In this document: piece by piece, positions 1 to 11,642 of the stretch | How the letters are laid out: each line of letters starts with the position of its first letter | Numbering within the stretch: the stretch's first letter is position 1 | Source: Telmatactis stephensoni | Lineage: Eukaryota > Cnidaria > Anthozoa > Actiniaria > Isophelliidae | Length of the DNA: 64,000 nucleotides | NCBI GenBank assembly: GCA_029948255.1 | Contig: JALIZF010001765.1 | Coordinates: 496,001 to 560,000 of the forward strand | Reading direction: 5' to 3' | Position numbers and translations under genes: made by a program | The notes under the pieces: model-generated | What the model was told of the DNA's origin: nothing | The model's input: only the letters and a program-made list of their open reading frames with translations | The model's database searches: none

Positions 1-2315
1 GATTCAGAGAACTACTGTCCCTATTCCCAAAAGTCTAGATCCCGTGTGGAATTTTGCAACAGATTAGTAAGGTGTTGTTTTGAATAAATTAACAAACCAT
101 GAGGGTTTTACCTTGGCAGCTCGAACGTCGACTCGATGTAGTTGCTTACTTTTGAACGCTTACTGAATTATACCTAGTGCAGCAAAGACAACGACACTTG
201 GCAGAAGGTATGTTAACATCTTGTTCTATCCCATACCTAGAAAATTTCACAAACAATTCGACAGAATTTGTAGAAGTCGAAGTAATACAAATTCGCAACG
301 TTCATCTCGTGGTCACAACTATTACTCCCCAAGTTTGCTTGAGGATAACATTGGCGTTTAGCTTCTCATGTCTCGATATTTTGTTCACAAGTTACAATAG
401 GCATTTGTCTTTCTTATAGTAGATATGGTTCTCGCTGTTTTTGAAATTTTGTTGAGATTTTGGCGGTAGTTTTGACTACATAATTTTGCGTCGTAACAGG
501 CAGCGCAAATTTTGTATCGCAACTTCTAAGGATTAAATTGGCGCGATACATGGTGTATGTAGTCCTCTATGCCTTTATACTGAATTAATGAATAGGAAAA
601 AAATTCACCTTAGATTTTCGGATTTATGACCAATTTTTCTCATAAAGCTATTTTTAAAAATCGTCTGATATCTCGAATTATTTGATCTAATTCGCAGAAA
701 AATAATTACCGGTACAAATTTCAAGGCTTGTATAGACAAATGGCTGCAAATTTCTTAGAAATCGGACAAGGTTTTGATGTAAAAAGACGCAATTGAAATT
801 CATGCCCAACAAACAAATCAGTAGGTACGGGCCACCTTAAGTCACACTTATACGTAGTGTTAGCCTTTTAGCAAAACACGGACGCAACAAACAAGCAAAT
901 TAACAAGAGCACTTGTCGCGGATGAACTTAATCCAAAGCTGAATGACACTTAATACCCCCTAAGTACAGTACCAAAACCGTTTTCTAGAACGGTTTCATA
1001 TTCAAATTTTAAGATTCCTTTGAGGATACCGAGACATGTGAGAGAATACTCTGAATTAGCATATCAAAAATCTCGAAAATGATTCTCGTAAAGTTTTGGA
1101 GGGGGTAAAACGGCATAACGCATTAGACTTATTCATCAGTTGGAAATAAAAACATGTCGTTTACAAGAACAATGACCAGTGGTACTGAGATGTTTCGGTG
1201 TTAGCAACAAATGTTTGGGAAATGTCATGGAGACTATTTTTTGTCGTTTTGACTAAATAATATAAGACCAAACAACGTCCACATTTATCTGGAATTTGAA
1301 ATTTGAAATTTGAAACGCATGTTTTCTCCGTTTTGGCTGTCTACGATGAAATGGCTTTTTCGTAGACAAATGAGCCCATCCTCGGGGACCCAGGGGGTCA
1401 GGGGAAGGAGGGGAGGGAAGGGAGGGAGATGAGGGAGAGAGGGGGGAGGGAGGGGAGGGGGAGGATTTATGAATGTCCGAGATTCCCTGGGCCGAAATGT
1501 GCCGTGTGCATTTTCAAATTTGTCCGCATTAGTGCAAGTGCAACTGTTTTTAAGAAGCAATGTTTTCAGTCAGAAGCATTTTGTATCCACACTGAGAACA
1601 GGTTTTGTCGATGTGCGCACTCAAGAAAAGTGTTGAAAATATCGATAATTTCTAAACAAATTACAAGAGTTTTAATGAAACTATGTTAGAACCTGACACG
1701 AGTTATCCATCACTTTGTAATAATTAACGCATCTTTGAAATAGCTAACGCACTTTGTAATAGAACTTGACGCACTACGCACTTTGTAATAATTGACGCAC
1801 TTTGAAATATCAAAACTAAGCTAACGCACTTTGTAACAAGACGGTTGCAGTCTCACCGCCCTTGTTCGCTGTACTATTTTTTGCATGACATGTTTTCGTT
1901 GTATTTTGAAAATGAATAGACAGAAATGTTCGAGCAATGAGATGGCGGGATGCGAAAACGCTCATATTTGACTACAGCTCGTTTAGAGAGAAAAAGCAAA
2001 TTAATGTCTAAATTTCCAAGCCATTAAAACTAAGAACAGAATACAAAATCTTTCATGAAATATTTTTCCAATAGTCAAAACAAGGTGAAAAATTAGCGGC
2101 ATCAACTTTTGAGGGCAGTAGGATTAGGGTGAAAACGCATTGCGCACACTCGGAAGGTTTAAATAAAACCATTGGAGGTTAAGTAAATCTTAAAAGTTAA
2201 GGTTGTCCTTGAAAAGTTAGTGCTCATTTTTTCCTAAAACATCGCTTTAGTTGTTCTCTTGCCCTGGTCAAATAATATACGAGAAATTCGCATAATACAC
2301 GACAGTTGAATCGAC
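1..2315. other. Gene-free stretch
   Basis: I see no supportable gene. Short open frames here lack family resemblance and splice context. A purine-rich stretch (about 1381-1465, G-rich on the + strand) resembles, with its flank CCTCGGGGACCCAGG, the repeat seen inverted around 27.7-28.5 kb. Confidence 0.6.
1715..1835 (+). repeat. Degenerate short tandem repeat (ACGCACTTTGTAAT-like)
   Basis: The words ACGCACTTTGTAAT and ACGCACTTTGAAAT recur about six times with irregular spacing of roughly 17-35 bp. No gene overlaps it. It looks like a decaying minisatellite. Confidence 0.6.
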
Positions 2316-3174
2316 GGTACTTTTATTTGTAAACACGAACGCGTCCACGAATTCCCGTCGAATTTTCGAGCATGCGCAATGCGTTTTTCAGCCGTGTCGG
2401 GCAGCAGTGCTAGTCAAGAATTTTGTCTCACACAGCGCTTGATTATACAAAAAAAAGGTGGTAAATGGCACTATTCGCACCTGCCTTTTCATAATTAGAT
2501 GAACGTTTGTACATTTTTCGTACTTAGATTTCAGGAAGTCTCTTTGTTCGCACCATTATCGCTTTCGTCTTCTCTCTTCCTAGTTCACTTTTGCACTTTA
2601 CTGCCTTGTTAATCTCTACCTTCGTCAATTTTAACAGCTTAATCCTTATAATGGACATATAACAACAATTTTGAATATAGCAGGAAGGTTCATTGTGGAT
2701 AAACGTTGGTACATATGGCCATTAATAAATTCAAGTAACTTTTATTTTCAAGGTACTTTTATTTGTAAACACGAACGCGTCCACGAATTCCCGTCGAATT
2801 TTCGAGCATGCGCAATGCGTTTTTCAGCCGTGTCGGGCAACAGTGCTAGTCAAGAATTTTGTCTCACACAGCGCTTGATTATACACAAAAAAGGTGGTAA
2901 ATGGCACTATTCGCACCTGCCTTTTCATAATTAGATGAACGTTTGTACATTTTTCGTACTTAGATTTCAGGAAGTCTCTTTGTTCGCACCATTATCGCTT
3001 TCGTCTTCTCTCTTCCTAGTTCACTTTTGCACTTTACTGCCTTGTTAATCTCTACCTTCGTCAATTTTAACAGCTTAATCCTTATAATGGACATATAACA
3101 ACAATTTTGAATATAGCAGGAAGTTTCATTGTAGACAAACGTTGGTACATATGGCCATTAATAAATTCAAGTAA
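2316..3174 (+). repeat. Tandem duplication, 436-bp period, two copies
   Basis: A block beginning GGTACTTTTATTTGTAAACA at 2316 is repeated almost exactly from 2752; both copies run to the word AATAAATTCAAGTAA (near 2737 and 3174). The copies differ at only a few bases, so the duplication is recent. Short open frames inside it are not supported as genes. It ends about 180 bp before the receptor start codon and could lie in its upstream region. Confidence 0.9.
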
Positions 3175-3231
3175 TGTGAGGAAATATAAGGTTGCACGAA
3201 ATCTCTAGCGTGTCAGTTCGATATGCCAGCA

Positions 3232-3312
3232 ACAAAAAAAGTAAAGTAAAGTGCCTAGAGTAGATTCTGGATAGGCGCTATATAAATGTTCAGTATTATT
3301 ATTTATTATTAA
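3232..3312 (-). mobile_element. SINE 3' tail with ATT-rich end
   Basis: Read on the minus strand, a TAATAATA-rich stretch is followed by ACATTTATATAGCGCCTATC-like sequence (here AACATTTATATAGCGCCTAT) and a CACTTTAC word. The same order occurs at 59600-59665 on the plus strand, so this is a dispersed repeat, probably the end of a non-LTR element. Confidence 0.55.
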
Positions 3313-3351
3313 CACTATATTAAGGTATAACACAAATTTTGTAACGTTACA

Positions 3352-4502
3352 ATGAACGACGCAGAAATCAAAGAGTGTCGGTTTGTGGATCCAGTCACAT
3401 GGCATCCCTCTTTTACCAACCAAGCTACAAATATATCCAGTATCGTTGTTGTTGTCCTTCAGCTTTTGACCATACCAGTCGTTATATTTCTCAACGCCGT
3501 CACTCTAATCATTGTAACAAAGTTTGAATCCTTGCAAAAAGAACGCTTCGTTGTCCTGGCCCTTCTTGCTGTCACAGATGTTCTTTCTGGTCTGATTTCT
3601 CAGCCTCTTTTAGTTGCTAAAGAACTGTATCAGTTATCGAACAACGATGTCAACTGCAGTCTAGATAGTGCTTTCTATCTTAGCCTCATACCTCTTTCAA
3701 GTGCATCACTCTGTCAGCTAACATGCCTCACGTATGAAAGGTACGTTGCCATAACCGATCCGTACCAATACCCAAACCGTATAACTGTAAGTAGGCTTGT
3801 ATACGTAGCAATAGCAAACTGGACCATCCATGTTTCTTTAGTTAATCATCAGTAAAATATCGCTTTTACATCGTAATCATCCCAATCTTTCTTCTATTCT
3901 GTATTCTGCACTGGTACATCAAGATCTTTGCAGTTATTCGTAAGCAAAACCGCCAGATTCATCAACATAATGCCAACCACGAATCAAACTCAAGAAACCT
4001 TTCAAATCGCAAATCAGCCATTACTGCTGTTATGCTATTAGGAGTTTTTTCCTTGAGTTATCTACCAAAACTTGTCAACGTGTTTCTTCGAGCATGCTAC
4101 GGATCTGCAGTCCGAGGCCCCGCCTATTTTGCCTTAGAACCATGGACCACTATTTTCTTACATCTGAACTCACTTTTCAGTCCTATTATCTACGGACTGC
4201 GCACCAATGAGTTTCGCAGATATTTCTTTCGACTTTTTGGCATCCAGATAAGTAATGAGGAAAACCCCAATGTTCCTGGCCCATTTGTATTAAAGGTATC
4301 TCCACAGACCAACAACAAACAACCTCAAGTTTGCTCCCAGAGAAGAATGAGAGAACCAGCCTGGCAGCAGAGAGCGGACATGAAGAACACCGATGAAGAA
4401 AGTTGCGCTGGTGTTGAGCTGTCCGTACTGAATGTGTTACCAGAAAGAAACGAACAGATCGTCGCAGAGAACATTGATGAGCAATGTGACAAACTGGTTT
4501 AA
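3352..4502 (+). pseudogene. Class A (rhodopsin-like) GPCR, intronless, disrupted between TM4 and TM5
   Basis: The first open frame (3352-3855) encodes TM1 to part of TM4. It has a TM1 with LNAV where GN-V is usual, the TM2 signature LALLAVTD, a Cys before TM3, and ERY with YVAITDPYQYP at the end of TM3. The second frame, shifted, is readable from about 3846 to 4502. It contains TM5 (FYIVIIPIFLLF), a basic third loop, TM6 with FSLSYLP, TM7 with SPIIYG in place of NPxxY, an amphipathic helix 8 and a roughly 80-residue tail. Between them TM4 is truncated, the second extracellular loop is essentially missing and the frame is lost. A 62-nt intron (3791-3852) could restore frame, but it would remove TM4, so I favour a deletion with frameshift. 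The ligand class is not recognisable. A null allele or an assembly error is also possible. Confidence 0.82.
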
Positions 4503-4689
4503 TGCGTTATCGCATTAATAAACTGATTTTAGAAATTAAAAGCTACTACCGCTGTAATCGACTAAAGAAAGCAATATACACATTTTTTAATTCAAATGCC
4601 CCTCTCGTACACTGTTGGTTAGGAGACTGAAGATACGGCCTGAGGACAACTCTCACACACACCAGTATAGAGGCTTTGCACCATCACGT

Positions 4690-5323
4690 GAGCCATGACA
4701 ATAGAAGAGAGAGAGTTTTAAAGAAGTTCAGGTTCTTGACAAATAAAAGGCCTTTTATGATTTGCGTACCTGCATGTGTTGGGGGAGGGAAGCATTCCAG
4801 CATATGCTTGGTAAATAGCTCCCGCCGGGCGTAGTTCAAAGTCATCATTAGGCTATTTTTGTCGTATGTCACCACGGCAAACCTTCCTCTGGCAGCTCGA
4901 AGAGATGTCCGACCTAGTATAGGAATGTGTGCATTACTTCAGGGAGGCAATTCCAAGCCCTTTCCCACAGAAGGACGAGCTAGTAGCACTCCTGTATGAA
5001 GGAGAGAATAATGGGAGTGCCATGGATTTCTGGACTCCAAGTGCATCATAGATTGCATTGATGCTAGCTGTAATACTGAAAACTCTTCCTGTGACGAACG
5101 TAACCCACTAAACATGCAGGAGCTCATGAAAGTTTACCACTCGAAGTTCCCCATTACGTCTGTCGAAATTGAGGACCAAATTTGCGCCTTTGCTGATGGC
5201 ATCTGTGATATGGACCATGATTCTGGTGTCCGTCTCTCTATGGTTACACTTCTTCATAGCATACAAAGGGTGCTCGAAAGTGCATTTTCTTATTGCGCTA
5301 CAGAAATGGACTTGTCTGAACAC
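4690..5323 (-). pseudogene. Remnant of a transposon-associated ORF (HREADTR-type)
   Basis: Minus-strand fragments in different frames read NHRETDTRIMVHITDAISKG (about 5240-5180) and, further on, ARRELFTKHM followed by ECFPPPTHA (about 4835-4780). From memory, this order (an EADTR box, then a Cys-rich section, then ARxELF...PPT) is typical of repetitive cnidarian and echinoderm ORFs with a nuclease-like fold. Frames shift between the blocks and stops intervene, so it is a decayed copy. Family assignment is tentative. Confidence 0.4.
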
Positions 5324-5451
5324 TGGATGCAGTTTATCTTCTCAGATAACATACGCAACAATTCCATTTTGTTTGAGGGATCTTTGCCAGTCGCATCGGA
5401 GCTTAGTATTGTCAGCGATCTTCTTTCTCTTTCCCTTCCCTCTATTTACTT

Positions 5452-5800
5452 AGGTGGCATGGTTGGCTTAGTGGTGAGAGCACCGATCTTTCACCGCTGT
5501 GGTCCGGCCGGGTTCGAGTCCCGTCTAGGGCATCGGATCATATGTGGATTGAGTTTGTTTGATGTGTTGTTCTCTACCATACCGCGAGGGTTTTTCTCTC
5601 CGGTTCTCCGGTTTTCCTCCTCCGTAAAAATCAACATGTGAGTTGAGTGATGTATGCAAAATATTTAATGTAGAGGTAGTGAGTGTGACTGCCAGCAGAA
5701 GAATAGCCACTACATGGATCTGCTGTAGAAGATTGATTGATTGATTATTTATTTATTTATTTACTCGGGGACCTTAACACTGTCTTCCCAGTAACAGTCC
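5452..5800 (+). mobile_element. tRNA-derived SINE
   Basis: The 5' end is tRNA-like. The A box TGGCTTAGTGG lies about 5463-5473 and the B box GGTTCGAGTCC at 5511-5521, at tRNA-like spacing, followed by a non-tRNA body and an ATTGATTGATT/TTTATTTATTT tract near 5740-5760. A functional tRNA is unlikely because the sequence carries on into a SINE body and I see no normal acceptor stem. The right boundary is approximate. Confidence 0.75.
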
Positions 5801-5944
5801 CACACGACATTCATTCTATCAGAGGAAGTCCGATCGAAAATGTGATGGATGTACCTTCTAGCTAATAAATATTTGTTAGTAAAATTATGCAAGATAACAT
5901 GTGTTAGCTAGTGTTGTAATAAAACGATTTCACATAACTCACTT

Positions 5945-6209
5945 TTAAGGCCCGGACACGTATACAACATTTCTTGAAACGTTTGCTGAAACATCGCGCG
6001 CACCACATTGCAGCGTGTGTCCACCTATTCCAATGTTTCGCGAAACGTTGCGCGCAACAGGAGGATCGAGTTCTACTTCTGCAACTGTCCAGAACCGTTG
6101 CACGCATTGCACGAGATGTTTCAGTGGTGGACACACGGTGCAACCGTGTTGCGCGCGGTGTTTCAGCAAATGTTTCGGGAAAAGTTGCACCGTGTGTCCG
6201 GGCCTTAAG
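5945..6209. mobile_element. MITE with TTAA target duplication
   Basis: The element is bounded by TTAA on both sides (5945-5948 and 6206-6209), with terminal inverted repeats GGCCCGGACAC and GTGTCCGGGCC. The interior is a long imperfect palindrome rich in GTTGCGCGCAAC and GAAACATT words. A TTAA duplication is a piggyBac hallmark. The ORFs through it on both strands are products of the palindrome, not genes. Confidence 0.85.
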
Positions 6210-6527
6210 ATGCAAATGAGTAAATAATATGCTTATGCAAAATAGCATGTTCATGATGTAAACGCACGAAACCGCATGCATCGCACGCAACAAGTTGACA
6301 AGGTGGCTCTGAAATTGATAGTTACTGAGTTTACAATTATGATGCTTTTAAAATTTTTCAATTATGATGCGTTTGAATTTATGTTGTTCGCTTAGATGAT
6401 TCATCATGCTCACCTAAGTAATCGAAGCTTGCGGTTTCGTGCGTTTACATCATTAACATGCTATTTTGTCGTTAGCATATTATTTTACTCATTTGCATGT
6501 AAAAGTGAGTTATGTTCTAAGGGGCTG

Positions 6528-6644
6528 TTTATATGGAGGCAAGCCAGCCCGGTAAGCGGGCTGACTTCTTTTGTTCTCTGGCCCCCAGCGAAAATAAAAC
6601 AAAAGAATTCAGCCCGCTAACCGGGCTGGCTCGCCTCCATATAA
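6528..6644. mobile_element. Hairpin MITE, copy A
   Basis: Near-perfect inverted arms: TTTATATGGAGGCAAGCCAG at the left is matched by its complement ending at 6644. The loop contains CCCCCAG and a CTTTTGTT/AACAAAAG pair. The loop closely resembles that of the neighbouring element at 6803-6942, although the outer arms differ. Confidence 0.75.
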
Positions 6645-6802
6645 AACGAATTCGTATGCCGCAGTGTTATATGCTAATGAGCTCAACTTATATTCTAATG
6701 AGCTGTTTTCAGTTGCACGAAAAAGGAAAAAGCCCGAAACACTATAATAATACATGTTAACAAAAGAAGTATGTCTAAAGTAATATCCAGTGGACATTGT
6801 TA

Positions 6803-6942
6803 GAGCCCGCTCACATGAGAGTGGGGGTCCCTATGTAGTAAGAATAACTCTTTTCCAGGTTGTTTTGTGTCCCCCAGGGAAAAGAAAACAAAAGAGTTAT
6901 CCCTACTACATAAGGGCACCCTCTCTCATGTGAACGGGCCCT
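6803..6942. mobile_element. Hairpin MITE, copy B
   Basis: Inverted arms begin GAGCCCGCTCACATGAGAG and end CTCTCATGTGAACGGGCCC. The middle carries AACTCTTTT...CCCCCAGG...AAAAGAGTT, as in the element 160 bp to the left. No coding capacity. Confidence 0.75.
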
Positions 6943-7707
6943 TAATCAGCTTTTGCAAAAACGGTATAAGTTACCAGTGTGAGCAAAGCTAAGCTTTAGA
7001 CAGTTCTAGAAAACTGTTTTTTTGTTCACTTGTTTTGGTTTTTCGATCCCGAAAGGATAGCTGACTTTGGAAAAACGAAAATAAAATATATTTTATTTCC
7101 CTTTACGTACATTTTGTGGTTCATTGTGTTCTGCGGTTAGTTTTTATTAGTTTTCGCAAGGTAGGACAGCTCATTAGAATATCCAGACTCATTCGCATGT
7201 AAAAGTACGATATAACAATTGGTTCTAATGCCACACCAGCTAGCATGTTATTGGTATTAATCATTGAGCGTGATCTTGTTCCTGAAACACACGGGTGTTT
7301 CCAGATGGGTTCCTGGTGTAGCTAAGATAAACTGGACATTGAGACAATGTATGATAACAAAAGAAATACTAAATAACTTTAGATACATTCATCCACCGTG
7401 GTATAACTGAATTCCAGGTCTGTTTGACGCTATTTACGATTTAAAACTCGCGCTCAAACAGGCATGTGTCTAATATACTGTCCCTGAAAAGTTGTATGTA
7501 AATTAGGCAAGCGCTGAAAACGTAATATGCAAATCCGCTTATCAAGAAAGGCTTCTAAGCGTCCTTCCTGGACTCCGATTTGGTGGCCAACCTTCTAAAA
7601 TTGTTATCAATACTAAAAACTGTTTTGGTGCAAAATGTTACGACATGATCTAGAAGTGCACGATAATCCCTATTTTTTGCGCTAAGAGCACGGACTCGGC
7701 TATGTAA

Positions 7708-7967
7708 AGCCAGCTATAGCCTCCTCCGCAGGCATCTCTAATATTTTCTAAATCTCTTTGCGATTCCGGTGGGATTCCTGTGGAATTTCCTGTTCGAGAA
7801 GAGGGGGACTGAGGAGAGGGGGAGGGGAAGAGCGTCACACTCACCGTTCTAAAACCTAACTAGCGCCTAGTACCTCTCTACCAGCAACACAGGAAACCCA
7901 AGATACGTAAAAATTCAAATTCTTAGATTATGAAGACGCCTGCGGAGGAGGCTAAGCCAGCTATACA
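7708..7967. mobile_element. MITE of the TAGCCTCCTCYGCAGGCA family
   Basis: Terminal inverted repeats AGCCTCCTCCGCAGGCA (left) and GCCTGCGGAGGAGGCT (right), each next to an AGCCAGCTATA word. Related elements occur at 22242-22413 and 62824-62942, and more distantly at 27817-27920 and 49858-49972. No ORF. Confidence 0.7.
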
Positions 7968-8519
7968 CTGGACAAAATTAACGAGTATTTTTGAGCTTTG
8001 AATATATTTTTATTACGGACTTATTTTGATAATTACTATATAACGGATACGATGTATGTGCAATGTACGAATTACAAGCAAGCGTTGGTTTCAAGGGCAA
8101 GTCTTTGCCGGTGAGTCATATGATTGTCGTATGATGCACGTACCAGTCACGTACCAGCCAGGCCTGACCTTGACCAACCTTGATCTTACGAAACCTCTTT
8201 GGTATGGCCTGTACGTGTTCCCTGGTTCCTATGACTCCTTGCCTCCTGTAGTTTATTAAGTTAGTCGGACACTTAAACTGTGCCCTAAAACCCTTTGAAC
8301 CGGTGTATCAGTTGACCTTTCTATGACGAAACGCTTTCTCGACTTTCTTGTAAATTGTACTTTAATCGTCCAGCAACTGATTTTTATATCATTCACTTTC
8401 AATATCCAAATATTCTAATTTCAATTATAAGGCAACGCCTCTAGAAATTTCCTAGTTACTTAACAAATAGAACAGCTTTTCCCGTGCTCCGTACAGTAAT
8501 ACAACACGCGGGAAGAGAT

Positions 8520-8570
8520 GAGAGCACTCAAGAAGTGTAAAGAGAATGTCTACACTTCTTGAGTGCTCTC
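8520..8570. repeat. Short perfect hairpin, 20-bp arms
   Basis: GAGAGCACTCAAGAAGTGTA at 8520-8539 is exactly complementary to 8551-8570, with an 11-nt loop. It could be a remnant of an inverted-repeat element or a small hairpin RNA. Nothing else nearby supports a gene. Confidence 0.7.
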
Positions 8571-8684
8571 GGTACTTCCTAAGTGAATTGTATTTGAAGT
8601 TCAGTTCAGATTTGTGATTTATGGAATAAAAATCGAACCAGCCAAGAAAAACTCTCTACTGAGCAGTCCTTCCGTAATACACGC

Positions 8685-8948
8685 TACACGCTGCGATTTT
8701 TTCTCGCGCTGGCCATGCAATTTTAGATTTTGTTGTAGAGAAACATTGCAGCGTCTATCATCACTTGCAACATTCAGTACGAGCGTGCAATGTTGCAGAG
8801 AAAAGTTCAACATATACTGCATGCAATTTTTTTGTTGTGGGACATTGTTGCCGCCTATGTTGCCAGACATGATACACTCGGCAATTTCGCTCTCGCAACA
8901 AAATTCCTAAAATTGCATTGCAAGCGCGAGAAAAAATTGCAGCGTGTA
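8685..8948. mobile_element. MITE, GTTGCAACA-rich palindrome
   Basis: Arms begin TACACGCTGCGATTTTTTCT and end with an imperfect complement finishing GCAGCGTGTA at 8948. The interior is rich in CATTGCA and TGCAACATT words, like the elements at 5945-6209 and 44853-45110. Confidence 0.7.
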
Positions 8949-9261
8949 TCGCCGACTTAATAGTCAAACAGTCAAAAGAAAAGGATAAGGAATGTATCGG
9001 CTTAAAGTCTAATTCACGGTTTAGGTAAACCCACTATTTTCGTACTCACTGCATTCTGTTGAATCATCATATTTGGAACGATGTCAGATAAAGCCAGAAC
9101 ATTGTTCTTGTAAAATGTGGTTCCATCTAGCAAGACGATCTTTCGTTTGCAAGTTGCAGAGAGTAGAAAGAGCTGGTTTTTGCACCAGAATTTTAGACTG
9201 CGACAGTGAGAAGGGTGGTAGATTACTTCACCTTGAAAGCGTGCAAAGTAAATAGTTGTTC

Positions 9262-9620
9262 GTACGTATTAGAGTGGTTTTCATTAACCCGTGAAACAAA
9301 GTGTATTAGTTCGTGTTATATATAGTCAGTGAAGAAGCACTGTAGTTTCTTAACTAAAAGTACTAGTAGCCTAAGCTAAATGGCTACTTTCTGTGGGGAA
9401 GGGAGGGGGTTCAATTCGTTCGAACCTTCGAACCACCCCAACTTGAAAAGAAAAAAATTGTGTGCAATACTTTAGTAGAGTACAAACACTAAAAGTGTGT
9501 AACATAAATAGTACTAAATAATGCTAAATTATGCAAATCTTTTGTTTCTATTGTTTAATTAGTGTTATTTAGTACTAAATAGTGCAAAGTATTGCACACT
9601 TTTAGTGTTTGTGCTCTATT
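9262..9620. mobile_element. Inverted-repeat element of the TAGAGTG...CCGTGAAA family
   Basis: The left part (TTAGAGTGGTTTTCATTAAC, then CCGTGAAAC) resembles the ends of the element at 46740-47160. From about 9455 to 9610 there is a palindrome: GTGTGCAATACTTTAG and CAAACACTAAAAGTGT are answered by AAAGTATTGCACAC and ACACTTTTAGTGTTTG. No coding frame. Confidence 0.5.
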
Positions 9621-11642
9621 GCTAGAAAAGTCGTTAGAGAAAAAGTCGATTTTCTTTATCTGTGAAGCAAAAGCAAAAACCTTTTGAATTAGTGTAGGAT
9701 AAGCTGATCAGTCCTTAAAATGAAAAGTGGAAGCGTATTCAATGAAAAAAACGCTGTGAATCACCTTAAAAAAGGAGCAATTAATGCCCTACATCAGACA
9801 ACGTTGGCAAGCGGATGATCGTGATTTAGTGTTTTGCGCAAATACCCAATATCCACGAGTTAACCAATTTCCGCTCCGCTCCCCTCCCCCACTCCCTGAC
9901 GCCGCGGGTCTAATCTTTTACTGCGCGCTGGCGCTCAACTCTTAGATTGATATACATCAGACAGAAAAGAAAGGTCTCCAAAGAACGTGCGTGCGGTGAA
10001 TTTGTAAAGGGGCGCTGTTCATTTACCAAATGCCGTTTAAATGTTGTTCTGGCCATACGGAGACGTCCCGCGAGAAAAATGAATCACTTAAATTTTGAGC
10101 TATATTTTTCAAGTACTTGCAAAACATTTTGGTCGCTACGGTATAAGAAAGCGCATGCAAAAATTTGTTTTCAAACGAACTTTACCTATTCAAATTGATT
10201 CTAAGCTAGGTTTCAGACTGTGAAGCTTCTAGACTTTGGTTATGGACTTCTGACGATATTGTGCGTAGCCTCTCAAGCATAGTCAATTTTGACACGTAAT
10301 GTTGACATCTGTCTGAAGACTAAACTAATATTTATCTGTGAGTAGTCACGATCGCAAAGTATATTTTTGTATTCAGACCTGATGGACCAAATGTTTGCTC
10401 TTCAGCATAAAAAAGTGTTCATAAAATAATTTACATAGCCCGTCGAACGCTAGTTTACATTTATTTTGATCGGTAAATAAACGCGTTTCCAAGTCAACCG
10501 GCTGTGAGTGGGTTTTGACATTTACCTGCAGTGGGTCTTTTTTGGCTGTTTTGCTGCACGCATTCGAGATGTTTTGCCAACTAATTAACTGGAGCATATC
10601 AAACAAAACAATAAAGTGTACCAGACGTTTCGGCTCTATGTTAGTTTTGTTTTGAAATTATAGGCCACATTCGTTGTTTTCACAAATAGATCATTCATAG
10701 TCGGTTAGTTATGAGTGAAAGAGCGTCCAGAAGATTCAAGTATTCTTTGCTTGGGTCCCAAACCGCAAGCTTTTAAAAAATTCGATGTCTATCTCAACCG
10801 TACCTTTGATAGCGCTCTATTCAATCTATCTTTCAACATATTCAATCAAGAAAATCGTTTTATTTTCTAATGAGTTGTTTTTGAGCAAGTTTTTGAGCAG
10901 TGTTTTATTGGACATCTCTAAAAGATCTCGTAGTGACAATGTTTCAAAGTATTGCGTGACACGATTAGCATCAGTATAAATATTTGCTATAGTTATTGCG
11001 ACCATTATTATTTTTAATCTAATTTTTAATCCATTGTTTTCTAGAACATTGATCAACTCTTCGATTACCAAAATTATAAACATCATTCGCGCAGAACACG
11101 GTATTTTCTTCTCATGGGCAAAAGCATATTTTTCCTTTGCTTATTTAAGTAAGTAATTTATTTAACTATAAAGTATTCGAAATTGATTTATTTTGACTTT
11201 AATTCAAAAACTTGATTAATATTTAATGGTTAAAGAATTTACATGCAAGCATATATCAAAAACGTCTACAAGTGATTTTCATATGTGTCGACTATTTATA
11301 TGTCTATTGGTCGATGAAAAAAACCTTGAAATAACATAATTTATTGATGAAAACTGATTTCGACCCGAGCAGGTTCTTTTCAAGGTTGCTAGAAGTTTTG
11401 AAATTCATGAGGTAAAAGGGGACTCCTTCCAAGGCTAGAGACCCCCTGCGACCCTTTCCAGTCTTTTCTTTGGCTAACAATCGAGGTTATGCAAATTACT
11501 TGGTTTGGGTGGCAGTGCAGCAACACCCTTCATAATTCGCTCGGGTTATCGATCGAGTAGCATCTGTGTTTTTGTGGGGCGTAATAAACCATCAGCTGAG
11601 CTTTGAAGAAGAGAGTTTTGTGGTTGCAAGCATCAAGGAGTC
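9621..11642. other. AT-rich gene-free stretch upstream of the channel gene
   Basis: No ORF here has recognisable similarity or a splice context. A C-rich patch near 9870-9905 (CCCTCCCCCACTCCCTGACG) resembles part of the repeat at 28440-28512. The final 100 bp are the likely promoter and 5' untranslated region of the TMEM63-like gene; no convincing TATA box is visible. Confidence 0.5.

Noticed and set aside
5455..5530. Functional tRNA gene
   Set aside because: A and B boxes are present, but there is no proper acceptor stem and the sequence carries on into a SINE body.
5904..6293. Overlapping ORFs on both strands
   Set aside because: They are shadows of the palindromic TTAA-flanked MITE.
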